A stretch of DNA of 64,000 bases from Rhodospirillaceae bacterium (GTDB lineage Bacteria > Pseudomonadota > Alphaproteobacteria > Kiloniellales > DSM-21159). Every line of letters begins with the position of its first letter. The first letter of the stretch is position 1. Location: assembly GCA_006969625.1 (NCBI GenBank), contig CP030885.1, positions 4,537,430 to 4,601,429 of the forward strand. Direction: 5' to 3'. The translations under genes and the position numbers were made by a program. Of this stretch, positions 47,201-56,037 are shown one piece after another. The notes beneath the pieces are model-generated. The model was not told where the DNA came from and made no database searches. It saw only the letters and a program-made list of their open reading frames with translations.

Positions 47201-47883
47201 CGGTCGAGGCGGCGCTGCCTGACTGGGCGCGGCGCCCGCCGCCCGCCGAGCCGAGCCCGCCGCGCCCGCTGGCGCCCTCGCGCCCCAGCGGCGAGGAGCC
47301 GGCGCTGCGCTCGCCGCTCGCCGCCGGCCCCGACTCGGCGGGGGCGGGCGCAGGCTTCCTGCGCGGGCGCCTGGTCCACCGGCTGCTGCAATCGCTGCCG
47401 GACCTGCCGGCGGACCGACGCGGGCAGGCCGCCCTGCGCTATCTGTCGGCTGCCGCGCACGGCCTGTCGCCGGCCGAGGCGGAGGCGATCGCCGGCGAGG
47501 TGCTGGCGGTGCTGGCGCATCCGGACTTTGCGCCGTTGTTCGGCCCCGGCAGCGTCGCCGAGGCGCCTCTGGTCGGGCTGATCGAGGGGCCGGAGGGGCC
47601 GCAGGCGGTCAGCGGCCAGGTCGACCGGCTGTGCGTGCGGCCGGACAAGGTGCTTGTCGTCGACTTCAAGACCAGCCGGCCGCCGGCGCGCACGCCGGAG
47701 CAGGTGGCGCCGGCCTATCTGCGTCAGATGGCGCTCTATCGCGCTGTGCTGTCACGCGTTTATCCCGGCCGTCCGGTCGAGGCGGCGCTGCTGTGGACCG
47801 ACGGCCCGCGGCTGATGCCGCTGCCCGCCGCCGCCCTTGCGCCCTACGCACCCCTGCCCAGCGCCGAAGGGCGGGCTTCTTGA
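44296..47883 (+). CDS. addA: AddA, UvrD-like helicase-nuclease subunit
   Basis: This is a 1195-residue enzyme. Helicase motifs include Walker [67 protein letters not shown] and [16 protein letters not shown]. The C-terminal nuclease has [12 protein letters not shown] and [15 protein letters not shown] at 44296 overlaps the addB stop (TGATG) after GGGGGAGGAG. This frame has no stop for some 3 kb upstream inside addB, but AddA begins at this ATG. Thioredoxin follows, as in many alphaproteobacteria. Confidence 0.95.
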   Translation: MERPGDAAEAVERRRLKLAAATVQQRLAADPAASVWVSASAGTGKTKVLTDRVLSLLLAGAAPERLLCLTFTRAAAAEMQGRLARRLSAWVALPDMELRAAVQELTGAIPDDAAVAHARSLFARVLDVPGGMKIQTIHSFCQSLLARFPIEADVAPHFELMDELTAREQMQAAQAEALVKAADDTGGLLGRALGVVGTWVNEEDFAKLLAELLGRRARLLAAREAKRGIEGLIRQVRRLLGLAPEDTAEAVLAAACDEAALDADSLRGVARAMLDSGRKTDAQAGAAIAAWLEAAESRPQRWEAYLSAYFTQAGEVRKTLCTKAVSEAMPGAEAILAAEAERLVQVRARLNAVTTAEATAALLRLGGAILDAYAAGKRRHARLDYEDLIGIGRALLERRNIAPWVLFKLDGGLDHLLIDEAQDTNPDQWKLVELLTEEFFAGLGAREPQEGTPERSVFAVGDPKQSIYSFQGADPEAFLRMRAHFARRARAAERGWAQVDLAHSFRSVAPVLAAVDAVFRDSAALSRGVAFDPEWRPHDPVRVGQGGRVELWPPAVPDPRVEPEAWSPPLQRSAEAAPRARLAEAIAETIRRWTAAEEVQPGDAAWLDSRGRPIRPGDVLVLVRRRNAFVEELIRALKDRRVPVAGIDRMQLTEQLAVQDLMALGRVCLLLEDDLTLACVLKSPLIGLEEAQLFDLAWGRAGHLWAALEAKAAADPAYGDALAFLQRCRARADLMPPYEFFAQILGAEQGRQKLLGRLGPDAADPIEEFLNLALAYEAEHRPSLEGFLHWLGRGGLEIKRDAELEGAAVRVMTVHGAKGLQAPIVFLPDTMQVPVQGDRLAWAAAPEVAESPQVPLWAPRRGLEDAVTARHRQAAEALRRQEYWRLLYVALTRAEDRLYVCGYETQRGAPADCWYKLCEAAWQNLGEEVAFDFSDLTAGGWSGPGRRIRAAQVAEPQVEAPPARPLLATVEAALPDWARRPPPAEPSPPRPLAPSRPSGEEPALRSPLAAGPDSAGAGAGFLRGRLVHRLLQSLPDLPADRRGQAALRYLSAAAHGLSPAEAEAIAGEVLAVLAHPDFAPLFGPGSVAEAPLVGLIEGPEGPQAVSGQVDRLCVRPDKVLVVDFKTSRPPARTPEQVAPAYLRQMALYRAVLSRVYPGRPVEAALLWTDGPRLMPLPAAALAPYAPLPSAEGRAS

Positions 47884-48028
47884 CGCTTTCCGAAGCCGCT
47901 CGCCATATTGGCGGGCAGGTAAGACGCGCCGGGCGCCGGTGGCGGCGGCGAACCCCGAGAGACGATGCCGCAAGCGGCTCAAGCACAGGGCCGCGCCGGC
48001 ATCCCGGATGGTGAAGGAAACCCCCGTC

Positions 48029-48349
48029 ATGAGCATCGACAACACCAGCGACGCCAGCTTCGACACCGACGTGCTGAAGGCCGACGCCCCCGTGGTGGTC
48101 GACTTCTGGGCCGAGTGGTGCGGGCCCTGCAAGATGATCGCACCGGCGCTGGAGGAGATCGCCAGCGAGCTCGAGGGCAAGGCCAAGGTCGCCAAGCTGA
48201 ACATCGACGACAATCCCTCGACCCCGGCGAAGTACGGCGTGCGCGGCATCCCGACGCTGATGATCTTCAAGGACGGCCAGGTCGCCGCCACCAAGGTCGG
48301 CGCGCTGCCGAAGGGCGCCCTGCAGCAGTGGATCGAGAGCAACATCTGA
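48029..48349 (+). CDS. trxA: Thioredoxin
   Basis: This is a 106-residue thioredoxin with the active site WCGPC (Cys31, Cys34), [16 protein letters not shown] and a cis-proline in [11 protein letters not shown]. It supplies reducing equivalents to enzymes such as MsrA and ribonucleotide reductase. ATG at 48029 follows GAAGGAAA. It has a strong terminator downstream, shared with the convergent gene. Confidence 0.96.
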   Translation: MSIDNTSDASFDTDVLKADAPVVVDFWAEWCGPCKMIAPALEEIASELEGKAKVAKLNIDDNPSTPAKYGVRGIPTLMIFKDGQVAATKVGALPKGALQQWIESNI

Positions 48350-48376
48350 GCGCGGCGAAGGATCGCCGAGACCAGA

Positions 48377-48404
48377 CGCCCCGGCTTCGGCCGGGGCGTT
48401 TTCG
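48377..48404. terminator. Bidirectional terminator between trxA and the dioxygenase gene
   Basis: A 9-bp stem CGCCCCGGC-TTCG-GCCGGGGCG with the stable TTCG loop is followed by TTTTCG. The opposite strand presents the same stem after the convergent gene's stop. Confidence 0.85.
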
Positions 48405-48410
48405 TTCGGG

Positions 48411-49529
48411 CTATCGGGGCGCCGGTGCGCGCCCCGCCTTGGCGTCCTCGCCGAACAGGAAGGCGAGCAGGACGTAGCGGCTGCCGCGGGTCACCGGCCG
48501 CGCCTCGTGCAGCAGCGAGCAGGAGAAGGCCACCGCGTCGCCCGTGCGCGGCTTGAAGAGGTCGGGCCCGTACTCGGGGAAGGTCAGCTCGCCGCCCTCG
48601 TAGTCCTCGGCGTTGAGGTTCAGGGTGACGGCGAAGCGGCGGTGCGCGCCGGACACGGTGTTGTTGTCGCGGTGTGGGCGAAAGTAGCCCCCGGTCTCGG
48701 CGTCGTAGCGCGCCACCTTGAACTCCTCGAAGGCGGTCACCCGGTAGAAGGTCGCCTTGGCGATTTCCGGCAGCAGCCGGCGGGCGAAGCGCAGGTTCAG
48801 CAGGCGCGCCACCGCCGGGTCCTTGACGTAGTGGTCGCTGCGGTTCTTGACCGCGGCGTCCTCGACGTTGCGCCCGCCGCCCTTGACGTCGCGCAGCACG
48901 CCCGAGGGCGCATTGTCGCCGGCGTGCAGGGCGATCAGCCGGCGGCACAGCTCCGGCTCCAGCACCTCGGGCACGTAGATCGCCGGCGCCAGCGGCCCGT
49001 CGAACAGGCGCGGCGCGCGCTGCGGCTGAGCGGCCAGGTAGGCGCGGATCTGCGCCAGCGGCTCGCGCGCCGCCGGATCGATCAGGCGGATGCGCCGGTT
49101 GGCGTCGGCGATCAGCAGCAGGCACTGCGGCGGCGCGAAGGGGTCGCGCTGCGCCTGCCAGGGATGCCCGAGGCCGCCGGCCACGCGGCCCTCCGGGTCG
49201 GCCAGCAAGGGAAACGGCAGCCCGGCCAGGCTGTGGGCGCGCGCGTTGGCCTCGGGCGCGGCGGCGGTCAGCACGAAGAGGTGGACGGCCTCGTCGAGCT
49301 CCGCCCAGGCCGCGGCGAGGCCGCGCAGCAGCTTGGCGGCGGCGGGCGCGCTCGGGTCGGGCGTCAGCAGCAGCACCACCGGCTTGCCGAGCGCCTGGGT
49401 CGAAAGCACCGAGATGCGCATCGACTGGTCCTGGAGCTGGAAGTCGGGCAGCAGGTCGCCGACCAGCGGCGGCGGCAGGGGCGCGCCGGGGGTCTGAGGC
49501 TGGGCCGGGCGGGGCTGGGAGGTTCGCAT
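48411..49529 (-). CDS. Cysteine-less peroxiredoxin-like domain fused to 2OG-Fe(II) prolyl-hydroxylase-like domain
   Basis: This is a 372-residue fusion. Residues about 20-170 look like an AhpC/TSA domain (GDLLPDFQLQDQ, GKPVVLLLTPDPSAP, FPLLADPEGRVA), but the position of the peroxidatic cysteine has no Cys, so peroxidase activity is unlikely. Residues about 180-360 form a P4H-type dioxygenase with His286 and Asp288 (RPHRDNN), His341 (LLHEARPV) and Arg351. The second domain would hydroxylate a protein or small substrate using 2-oxoglutarate. The degenerate first domain may be structural or regulatory. Substrate unknown. Confidence 0.85.
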   Translation of the reverse strand: MRTSQPRPAQPQTPGAPLPPPLVGDLLPDFQLQDQSMRISVLSTQALGKPVVLLLTPDPSAPAAAKLLRGLAAAWAELDEAVHLFVLTAAAPEANARAHSLAGLPFPLLADPEGRVAGGLGHPWQAQRDPFAPPQCLLLIADANRRIRLIDPAAREPLAQIRAYLAAQPQRAPRLFDGPLAPAIYVPEVLEPELCRRLIALHAGDNAPSGVLRDVKGGGRNVEDAAVKNRSDHYVKDPAVARLLNLRFARRLLPEIAKATFYRVTAFEEFKVARYDAETGGYFRPHRDNNTVSGAHRRFAVTLNLNAEDYEGGELTFPEYGPDLFKPRTGDAVAFSCSLLHEARPVTRGSRYVLLAFLFGEDAKAGRAPAPR

Positions 49530-49572
49530 CGGAAGGATCGACCGGGGTTCGGGCCGGGGCGCAGGCCGTGGA

Positions 49573-49998
49573 TCAGGCGGCCATCGCGCGCTTCAAGAAG
49601 CGGGCCATGGCCTCCAGCGGCAACGGCTTCTCGACCACGGCGAAGAGCCCGAGATCGGCGCGGTTGGCGGCGACGACGCACTGCGGATGGCCGCTCATCA
49701 TCACCAGGCGCGTCCGCGGCACCAGCAGACCGGCCAGCTCGGCCACGTCGAGACCGCTCATGTCCGGTAGGTCGACCTCGATCAGCGCCACCTCGGGCGG
49801 GCGCTGGAGCAGCGCCTGCAGCGCCTCGGCGCCGTCGCGGGCGACCCGGCAGCGGATGTGCAGGCGCCCCTCGATGTAGGCGCCGAGCCGGCGCCGGACG
49901 TCCGCGTCGTCGTCGACCACCAGAACGCTGTCTGCAGGACCCGCGACCGGTCCCCAGACCGAACAGTCCGCCGGAAACGCCACGCCGCCGGTCCCCAT
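49573..49998 (-). CDS. Single-domain response regulator
   Basis: This is a 141-residue protein made only of a receiver domain. Acidic pocket residues are in VLVVDDDADV, phosphoacceptor Asp76 is in IEVDLPDMSGLD, and Ser102 and Lys124 complete the site (MMSGH, VEKP). There is no output domain and no histidine kinase gene nearby, so it may act through protein contact. ATG at 49998 is chosen, although the upstream ribosome binding site is weak. It is a lone gene on the minus strand. Confidence 0.82.
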   Translation of the reverse strand: MGTGGVAFPADCSVWGPVAGPADSVLVVDDDADVRRRLGAYIEGRLHIRCRVARDGAEALQALLQRPPEVALIEVDLPDMSGLDVAELAGLLVPRTRLVMMSGHPQCVVAANRADLGLFAVVEKPLPLEAMARFLKRAMAA

Positions 49999-50057
49999 TC
50001 CGATGCCGAAGAAGCGGGCCGGCAGTTTAGCGCAGCCGAGCGGCCGGAGGGAGTCGC

Positions 50058-50936
50058 TTATTCGGCGGCCGCGTGCGCAGGCCGCTTCAGGTGCGCCTCC
50101 AGCGGGTCGTCGAGCCAGGGCAGCTCCTCCGGCCGCCCCAACGGCTCGGTCGCCTCGGTCATCTCGAAGCGCGGGCTGGCGTCCAGGTAGTTGTGCACGT
50201 GCATGACCAGCGAGTCGGCACCGATCAGGACCACGCCGTAGGCCGGCGGCTCGTGGCTGCCGGGCACGTCGTCGCGGTGGAAGTTCAGCAGCACCTGGTG
50301 GTTCGTTCCCGGCAGAGTGGAAAAGGGGATGCCGTGCCAGGATCCGGCGATCGCCCGATGGACGTGGCCGAAGAAGATGTGGCGTACCTGCCCGTGCGCC
50401 TGCAGCGGGGCCAGCAGCGCCTCGGGATTGTGCAGGCGGATGGCGTCCATGCCCTTGATGCCGAGGTCGAGCGGCGCGTGGTGCAGGAAGAGATAGACGG
50501 GCGTGCCGGCCGCCGCCTCCAGGGTCCGGCGCAGCCAGGCCAGGCGCTCGGCACAGAGCGCGCCGCCGTCGGTGCCGGGGATCAGGGTGTCCAGGAAGAC
50601 GAAGCGGCCGGCCGGCGTGTCCTCGGCCCACTGGACGAAGCCGGCCTCGTCGACCGGGCTGTCGGGGAAGGCCGCCAGGAAAGCGGCGCGGTCGTCGTGG
50701 TTGCCCAGGATCAGCCGGTAGGGCACCTGCAGCCCGTCGAGCGTCTGCTTCAGCGCCGCATAGGCGGCCGGCTCGCCCCAGTGGGTCAGGTCGCCGGTGA
50801 CCACGACCATCGCCGCATCGGCGTGCCGCCGGTTGATGTCGGCCACTGCCGGCGCCAGGCGGGCACGCGGGTCGAGCGCGAAAAGCTTCTTCGGCGGCGC
50901 GACGAAATGGGTGTCGGTCAGATGAATCAGCTTCAC
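50058..50936 (-). CDS. Metallophosphoesterase, Icc/CpdA-like cyclic-nucleotide phosphodiesterase family
   Basis: This is a 292-residue calcineurin-like phosphoesterase. Metal motifs are HLTDTHFV, VVTGDLTHWG, LGNHDDR, FLHHAP and FFGHVHRAIAGSWHG. The family includes cAMP phosphodiesterases such as CpdA and Icc, but the substrate here is not fixed by sequence. GTG at 50936 overlaps the HAD gene stop (GTGA) after AGGAAGGAG. It is translationally coupled to the HAD phosphatase. Confidence 0.88.
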   Translation of the reverse strand: MKLIHLTDTHFVAPPKKLFALDPRARLAPAVADINRRHADAAMVVVTGDLTHWGEPAAYAALKQTLDGLQVPYRLILGNHDDRAAFLAAFPDSPVDEAGFVQWAEDTPAGRFVFLDTLIPGTDGGALCAERLAWLRRTLEAAAGTPVYLFLHHAPLDLGIKGMDAIRLHNPEALLAPLQAHGQVRHIFFGHVHRAIAGSWHGIPFSTLPGTNHQVLLNFHRDDVPGSHEPPAYGVVLIGADSLVMHVHNYLDASPRFEMTEATEPLGRPEELPWLDDPLEAHLKRPAHAAAE

Positions 50937-51733
50937 CAAGGGGCTCCTTCCTCGGCCGGCTGCGCCGCCGCCGTGGCGGCGGAGGCGAGCGCCAGCAGGG
51001 TCTTCAGGTCGGGGGCGGCGGCCTCGGATTGCCGGCCGAGCAGCAGGGCGGGCATGCCGAGCGCGCGGGCCCCGGCGATGTCGGTCGCGGGATTGTCGCC
51101 CAGCATGACGGCCGCGTCCGGGTCGAGGCCGTCGAGCGCGGCCAGGTAGAGCGCCGGCTGCGGCTTGCCGAAGAGGCGCGGCCGGACCTGCGGCGCCACC
51201 GCCTGCACGGCGGCGAGCAGCGCCCCGGTCTCCGGCACGATGCGGCCGCCTGCGCCGGGATGGGTCGCGTCCGGGTTGGCCGCCCACAGCGCGGCGCCGC
51301 CGGCCAGCGCCGCGGCGATCGCCTCCAGGCGGGCGTAGTCGAAGCTCGTGTCGCGGCATAGCGCGACGACCTCGGGCCGCGCGTCGTCCGGTACCAGGCC
51401 CAGTTCCTGGGCCAGGGCCGGCAACGCGCCGGAGGCCGCCAGCAGCACCCGTGCGCCGGGCCGCTCGGCGGCCAGCGTGCGCAGCAGCGTCTCGCCGGCC
51501 AGCCGGATGCGGGACGGCGGGATCTCCAGGCCGCTGACGGCCAGGGCCGCCGACAGGCTCGCGGCGGTGTCGCTCGAGTTGTTGGACACGACGAACAGCC
51601 GAGCGCCGAGCCGCGCCGCCAGCTCGGCGGCGCCGGGCAGCGGCCGGTTGCCGGCGGCCAGGCAGCCGTCCAGGTCGGCGAGCACACGCTGCGCGGTGAG
51701 CAGCAGGCGGAAAGAGGCAGACGAATCGCTCAT
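50933..51733 (-). CDS. HAD-superfamily phosphatase, NagD-like (class IIA)
   Basis: This is a 266-residue HAD hydrolase. Motif I is VLADLDGCLAAG, the substrate-contact motif is FVVSNNSSDTAA, and FGKPQPALYLAAL with VMLGDNPATDIAGARALGM gives motifs III and IV. It resembles NagD and glycerol-3-phosphate phosphatases. ATG at 51733 (MSDSSASF) is preferred, since upstream in-frame sequence looks non-conserved. Coupling to the phosphodiesterase downstream suggests a shared phosphate-ester pathway. Confidence 0.88.
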   Translation of the reverse strand: MSDSSASFRLLLTAQRVLADLDGCLAAGNRPLPGAAELAARLGARLFVVSNNSSDTAASLSAALAVSGLEIPPSRIRLAGETLLRTLAAERPGARVLLAASGALPALAQELGLVPDDARPEVVALCRDTSFDYARLEAIAAALAGGAALWAANPDATHPGAGGRIVPETGALLAAVQAVAPQVRPRLFGKPQPALYLAALDGLDPDAAVMLGDNPATDIAGARALGMPALLLGRQSEAAAPDLKTLLALASAATAAAQPAEEGAPW

Positions 51734-51833
51734 TGCGCCCCTACCTGACACCCCCTGTGTGACGGATTCAATCGTGCAGCGCATTCCCTTCCGGACGCTT
51801 GCCAAGAGCCGAGGAGATGCCAAACTCGCCGAC

Positions 51834-52073
51834 ATGGTGACCTTGACAATCTCCTTGCCCGAGGCGCTTCGGGCCTTTTTGGACCGACAGGCACGCGACG
51901 AAGGCTATGCTTCGTCGGACGAGTACCTCGTCGCGCTCGTTGAGCGCGAGCAAGACCGGCTGCGGCTGCGCGCGGCGCTGGTCAAGGGTGCGGAGGCGCC
52001 CGTCAGCGGTGCGGCCGACGACGGCTATTTCGCGGAGCTTCGCGCTCTGGCTGGCGCCGAAGACCGAGAGTGA
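51834..52073 (+). CDS. parD: ParD-like antitoxin
   Basis: This is a 79-residue ribbon-helix-helix antitoxin. LTISLPEALRAFLDRQARDEGYASSDEYLVALVERE is the DNA-binding part; the acidic tail (AADDGYFAELRALAGAEDRE) should bind the toxin. ATG at 51834 is the family-like start. It overlaps the parE GTG by four bases. RHH antitoxins usually repress their own operon. Confidence 0.9.
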   Translation: MVTLTISLPEALRAFLDRQARDEGYASSDEYLVALVEREQDRLRLRAALVKGAEAPVSGAADDGYFAELRALAGAEDRE

Positions 52074-52387
52074 CGGGTCAGCCGCTCGTTCGCCGTGCGG
52101 AAGCCGATCGGGACGTCGCCCGGATCGTCCGGCATTACCGCCGTGAAGCGGGCCGTAAGGTCGCGCTCGCCTTCGTCGACGCTCTAGGCGAGGTGTATGC
52201 GCCCATCGCCCGTTATCCGGCCTCCGGCTCGCCGCGCTATGCGGGCGCACTGCAGTTCCCCGACCTCCGTTTCTGGCCCTTGGCTCGTTTCCCCTACTTG
52301 GTCTTCTATGTCGTGCGGCCGGAGCGGAGCGAGATCCTACGCGTCCTGCACGCGCGGCGCGATATCCCAGCCCACCTGCAGGGCTAG
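52070..52387 (+). CDS. parE: ParE/RelE-family toxin
   Basis: This is a 105-residue toxin. VRRAEADRDVARIVRHYRREAG, YPASGSPRY and the C-terminal FYVVRPERSEILRVLHARRDI match ParE toxins, which poison DNA gyrase. GTG at 52070 overlaps the antitoxin stop. The pair is chromosomal and flanked by ordinary genes. It could instead be a RelE-type ribonuclease, though ParD pairing favours ParE. Confidence 0.88.
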   Translation: MTGQPLVRRAEADRDVARIVRHYRREAGRKVALAFVDALGEVYAPIARYPASGSPRYAGALQFPDLRFWPLARFPYLVFYVVRPERSEILRVLHARRDIPAHLQG

Positions 52388-52445
52388 GACCTGTTGTGAC
52401 CGGATCGAACGGCTTCACGGCTCGCCCGGTCACGGAAGGCATGCC

Positions 52446-53603
52446 CTAAACGCATGATTCGGAGCCGCAGTTGCGCGTCCCACCTGGCGGGCCCTTCTTC
52501 TCCAGCACCATAAGCCGGGAGAAGAAGGCGCGCTCGACCGAGAGCGTGCGAAGCCCGGCCTCGGCGAAGAGGGCCTCCAGGTCGGTGGTGGCATAGGTGC
52601 CGTAGTAGGGCTCGTGGAAGGCCACGGGGAAGTAGTCGATCAGCGCGTCGTAGGGCGGATGGTCGCCCTTCTGGATCGAATCGACGAACAGCAGCCGGCC
52701 GCCGGGCTTGAGGATGCGGGCGATCTCGCGCGCCACCTGGGGACGCACCCTGGGCGGCAGCTCGTGGAACAGGAAGATGCAGCTCGCCACGTCGTAGCTG
52801 CCGTCCGGCAGGCCGGTCGCCTCGGCCGCAGCCTGCACGGTCTCGACGCCGCGCCAGCGCCGCAGGTTGCGCGCCGCCTGGGCCAGGTAGTCGGGGCTGA
52901 GGTCGAGGGCGGCGACCGGCAGGCGCGGATAGTTGTCCTTGACGAAGGTCAGGAAGCGCCCGGTACCGCTGGCGATGTCGACCATGCGCGTCTCGGCGGC
53001 GCGGCGCCCGCGCATGACCTCGGCGAGCGGCACGAGCGCCTGGCGGCGCATGGCGTCGGCGCCGCCGCTGAACAGCACCTCGACCTGGTGGTCGTAGATC
53101 GCCGCCGAATCGGCCGACAGCCAGCCGTCCGACTGGTAGTGGAAGTTCTGCAGGTAGTAGCGGGGGTAGGCTTGGCGCAGCCGCTCCGCCTCGCCGCGCT
53201 TGAGCACCTCGTCGTGGCCGCGCCCGTGACGCCGTCGCTCGACCCGGCGCAAGTCGCGGAAGTAGCGGCCGGCGCGACGCAGGGCGTCGAAGGGCTCGTC
53301 CAGCAGGTCGTGCGGCATGCGGTAGACGCCGGCCGCGACGTTGGCCCAGTCGCGCTGCAGCAGGCCGCGCAGGTCGGCCAGGATCGGCTGCAACCCCGGC
53401 GTCTCCCCCTCGATCGGCTGGCGTGGCGCGACCGGCGTGGTCAGGCGGGCCGAGAGCACGTACTGGCCGAGGTAGACGCCGACCCGCGCCGCCTGTCCCA
53501 CCGCATAGGCGGCACGCGCCACCGGCGCCGCGCGCGCGGCCGGCGCGCGATCCCGGGACAGGTGCCGGGACGGCTGTTCTTCGGTCTCCAGCGCGTCGGT
53601 CAT
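52446..53603 (-). CDS. Class I SAM-dependent methyltransferase
   Basis: This is a 385-residue protein. The SAM motif is MVDIASGTGRFLTF, followed by VAALDLSPDYLAQA and a post-motif CIFLFHELPP, then GGRLLFVDSIQKGD. The N-terminal 170 residues are an extra helical region of unknown role. The C-terminus carries CGSESC, a possible metal-binding or redox pair. ATG at 53603 is used; an ATG at 53615 would add four residues. The substrate is unknown. It lies 13 bases downstream of the SDR gene, in the same direction. Confidence 0.85.
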   Translation of the reverse strand: MTDALETEEQPSRHLSRDRAPAARAAPVARAAYAVGQAARVGVYLGQYVLSARLTTPVAPRQPIEGETPGLQPILADLRGLLQRDWANVAAGVYRMPHDLLDEPFDALRRAGRYFRDLRRVERRRHGRGHDEVLKRGEAERLRQAYPRYYLQNFHYQSDGWLSADSAAIYDHQVEVLFSGGADAMRRQALVPLAEVMRGRRAAETRMVDIASGTGRFLTFVKDNYPRLPVAALDLSPDYLAQAARNLRRWRGVETVQAAAEATGLPDGSYDVASCIFLFHELPPRVRPQVAREIARILKPGGRLLFVDSIQKGDHPPYDALIDYFPVAFHEPYYGTYATTDLEALFAEAGLRTLSVERAFFSRLMVLEKKGPPGGTRNCGSESCV

Positions 53604-53616
53604 GGCGGTTCCCATT

Positions 53617-54414
53617 CTAGCGTCCCTTCACATTGCGTCGCAAAGCGCGGCGGGTCGGGCCGCGCAGCAGGCCGTCCGGCGCCAGCTTGGCGAGCATCCG
53701 GTAGGCCCGGTTGCCGGCGCCGATCGTCACGCTGTCCTGCCGCCCCAGCGCCGCCAGCGCCTGGCGCGCCACGGTCTCCGGCCGGTCGACGGCGGGGCCG
53801 AGCGGCCCGCGCGCGCTGCCCGCCCGCTCGAAGAAGGCGGTCTCGGTCGGGCCAGGGCACACGCTCAGCACGTCGAGCGGCTCGTGCTCCAGCTCGCTCG
53901 CCAGCCCCAGGGCGTAGAAGTGGTCGAAGGCCTTGGTCGCGGCGTAGGTCGAAAGATAGGGCAGCGGCTGGAAGGCGGCGGTCGAGGCGACCAGGATGAC
54001 GCCGGCGCGCCGCCGCTCGCTCCGCGCCTGCGCCAGCATGTCGGGCAGCAGTGCGCGGGTCAGCACCGTCGGCGCGACCACGTTGACTTCGACCATCGCC
54101 CGCTCGACGGCCGGATCGTTGTCCTGCACGCGCCCGAAGGCGCCCAGCCCGGCGTTGTTGATCAGTAGGTCGGGGGCGAAGTCCTGCCCGGCGGCGACCA
54201 CGGCCGTGCGCCCCTTGTCGCCGGCCAGGTCGGCCACCAGGGTCTTCACGGCGCGCCCGTCGCGTGCCAGCTCGCCCGCCAGCCGCTCCAGCGCCTCGGC
54301 GTTGCGGCCGGTCAACAGCAGGTCGCAGGCCTCCGGCAGCGTCCGCGCGAAGGCGCTGCCGATGCCGCTGCTGGCGCCGGTGATCAGGGCGCGGCGATGG
54401 GATGTCCGGCTCAT
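53617..54414 (-). CDS. Short-chain dehydrogenase/reductase
   Basis: This is a 265-residue classical SDR. The cofactor motif is ALITGASSGIGSAFA, LLINNAGLG is the NNAG motif, and the catalytic Ser and YAATK follow (VASTAAFQPLPYLSTYAATK). The substrate is unknown; the family ranges over keto-acyl and lipid substrates. ATG at 54414 is preferred to an upstream start. It is probably co-transcribed with the methyltransferase gene. Confidence 0.9.
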   Translation of the reverse strand: MSRTSHRRALITGASSGIGSAFARTLPEACDLLLTGRNAEALERLAGELARDGRAVKTLVADLAGDKGRTAVVAAGQDFAPDLLINNAGLGAFGRVQDNDPAVERAMVEVNVVAPTVLTRALLPDMLAQARSERRRAGVILVASTAAFQPLPYLSTYAATKAFDHFYALGLASELEHEPLDVLSVCPGPTETAFFERAGSARGPLGPAVDRPETVARQALAALGRQDSVTIGAGNRAYRMLAKLAPDGLLRGPTRRALRRNVKGR

Positions 54415-54475
54415 GCGCTGTAAGTTGCCCCGACCAGGCGTCGGGTCAATCGGGCGCGCCACGGGAGGAACGGGA

Positions 54476-54964
54476 ATGCAGAGGGTGGAACCGAAGTCCG
54501 GCCAGGAATCGGTCTGGGACTATCCGCGGCCGCCGCGCGTCGAGCCGGTGGCCGAGCGCCTGCGCGTGGTCTTCGCGGGCATCACGATCGCCGACACCAC
54601 GCGCGGCCTGCGGGTGCTGGAGACCAGCCATCCGCCGACCTACTACATCCCGGCCGCGGACGTGCGCAGCGACCTGCTGAGCCCGGCACCCGGCCGCTCG
54701 CTCTGCGAGTTCAAGGGACAGGCCACCTACTGGACGCTGGAGGCCGGGGGGCACCGCGCCGAGGCGGCGGCCTGGAGCTACCCCGATCCCTGGCCGGCCT
54801 ATCGGCAGCTCAAGGATCGCCTCTGCTTCTACGCAAGCCGGGTGGATGCCTGCTTCGTCGGGGAGGAGCGGGTGCAGGCGCAGGCGGGCGACTTCTACGG
54901 CGGCTGGATCACCGGCCGCGTGGTCGGCCCCTTCAAAGGCGCTGCGGGCACGATGGGCTGGTAG
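54476..54964 (+). CDS. DUF427 family protein
   Basis: This is a 162-residue protein of DUF427. Defining stretches are VWDYPRPPRVEP, GRSLCEFKGQATYWTL, AAWSYPDPWPAY and RLCFYASRVDACFVGEERV. Structures of the family show a beta-barrel fold; no activity is established. ATG at 54476 follows ACGGGAGGAAC. It is divergent from the SDR gene. Confidence 0.9.
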   Translation: MQRVEPKSGQESVWDYPRPPRVEPVAERLRVVFAGITIADTTRGLRVLETSHPPTYYIPAADVRSDLLSPAPGRSLCEFKGQATYWTLEAGGHRAEAAAWSYPDPWPAYRQLKDRLCFYASRVDACFVGEERVQAQAGDFYGGWITGRVVGPFKGAAGTMGW

Positions 54965-54993
54965 GCGCCTGGGATCGGTCGGTGCCGGGGCGA

Positions 54994-55284
54994 TCAGCCG
55001 GCGAGCTGCGGAAACACCCGGCGGGTCGGGCGGATGCTGACGGACTGGAACAGTCCGGCCTCGGCGTAGGGATCCTGCTCGGCGAAGGCCTCGGCGGCGC
55101 GCTGGTCGGGACAGTCGAGGATGATCAGGCTGCCGGCCGGCGTCTGGCCGTCGTCGCCGATCAGCGGGCCGGCGTAGACGAGCTGGTCCGCGTGCCGCTG
55201 CAGAAACGCCAGATGTTGGGGACGATTGCTGGACCGCAGCTCCGCTGCGCCCGGCTTGTCCGTACAGACAAGCGCAAACAGCAT
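54994..55284 (-). CDS. YciI-like protein
   Basis: This is a 96-residue ferredoxin-like-fold protein. RPQHLAFLQRHADQLVYAGPLI and DQRAAEAFAEQDPYAEAGLF are the conserved YciI stretches, with the His and Asp pair forming the putative active site. The biological role is unknown. ATG at 55284 follows GTGGAGG; a longer upstream frame is not conserved. Confidence 0.88.
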   Translation of the reverse strand: MLFALVCTDKPGAAELRSSNRPQHLAFLQRHADQLVYAGPLIGDDGQTPAGSLIILDCPDQRAAEAFAEQDPYAEAGLFQSVSIRPTRRVFPQLAG

Positions 55285-55392
55285 GACGTTTGCCTCCACC
55301 GCCGTCTTTTCGTTGCTGGTCGGCAAAATGCTAGACCAGCCGGCGCGCGGCGGCCAAGCCCCTATCCGCCGGCGGCTCGGCACGGCGGCGCT

Positions 55393-56037
55393 TCACACGC
55401 TGAGATTGAAGGCGACCGAAATGCGCGTGGCGCTGCCGCGGTAGGGGCGCACGGCGTGGCTGAGCCAGGAGGGGAAGAGGATCAGCATACCGGCACGCGG
55501 GCTCAGCATCTCGCAGGCGCCCATTGCCGTGCCGCCGCTGGTCGCGATCGCCAGGGTGGGGGCGTACATGGCTGGGGCGACGCCGCGCGGATCCTGGATC
55601 TCGAACTCGCCGCCGAGCGCCGGGTCGGCGCCGATGCCGCCGTCGTCGACGTAGAAGACGCCGGACCAGAAGCATCCGGGGTGGGTGTGGAATTCGTTGC
55701 CGTGGCCGCTGCGGTTGACGTTGGCCCAGGCGTTGACCTTCCAGTCCACCTGCGCCTTGCGGCCTCGCCGGTCGCAGGTCAGGTCGTCGGCCAGACGCCT
55801 GGCGCCGTCGAGCAGCGCGGTGGCGGCAGGACCGCCCCAGGCGGCGAAGTCGGTGTCCGACTGCCAGCCGCCGAGGTTGGAGTGCTGGGTACCGGGATGG
55901 CCGGCTTCGCGCCCCAGGATCGCTTGCTTCAACTCGGCGCACAGCCGCTCGGCGTTCGGCACCTGCAGGACGGCGATCGGCGTCGCGAAGAGCTGGCGGA
56001 TCTGCACCTGCGCTCGAGTCTGGGTCGTCTGGCTCAT
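55393..56037 (-). CDS. TIGR02466-type putative 2OG-Fe(II) oxygenase
   Basis: This is a 214-residue protein. [51 protein letters not shown] and [15 protein letters not shown] match TIGR02466, a family of putative dioxygenases often annotated as hypothetical. The conserved histidines at the FHTHPG and LSHAV segments fit an iron site. ATG at 56037 overlaps the tsaD stop (ATGA), giving translational coupling to tRNA modification. The substrate is unknown. Confidence 0.85.
   Translation of the reverse strand: MSQTTQTRAQVQIRQLFATPIAVLQVPNAERLCAELKQAILGREAGHPGTQHSNLGGWQSDTDFAAWGGPAATALLDGARRLADDLTCDRRGRKAQVDWKVNAWANVNRSGHGNEFHTHPGCFWSGVFYVDDGGIGADPALGGEFEIQDPRGVAPAMYAPTLAIATSGGTAMGACEMLSPRAGMLILFPSWLSHAVRPYRGSATRISVAFNLSV

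Noticed and set aside
44239..47520. 1093-codon minus-strand frame opposite addA
   Set aside because: It mirrors addA; the helicase and nuclease motifs on the plus strand are decisive.
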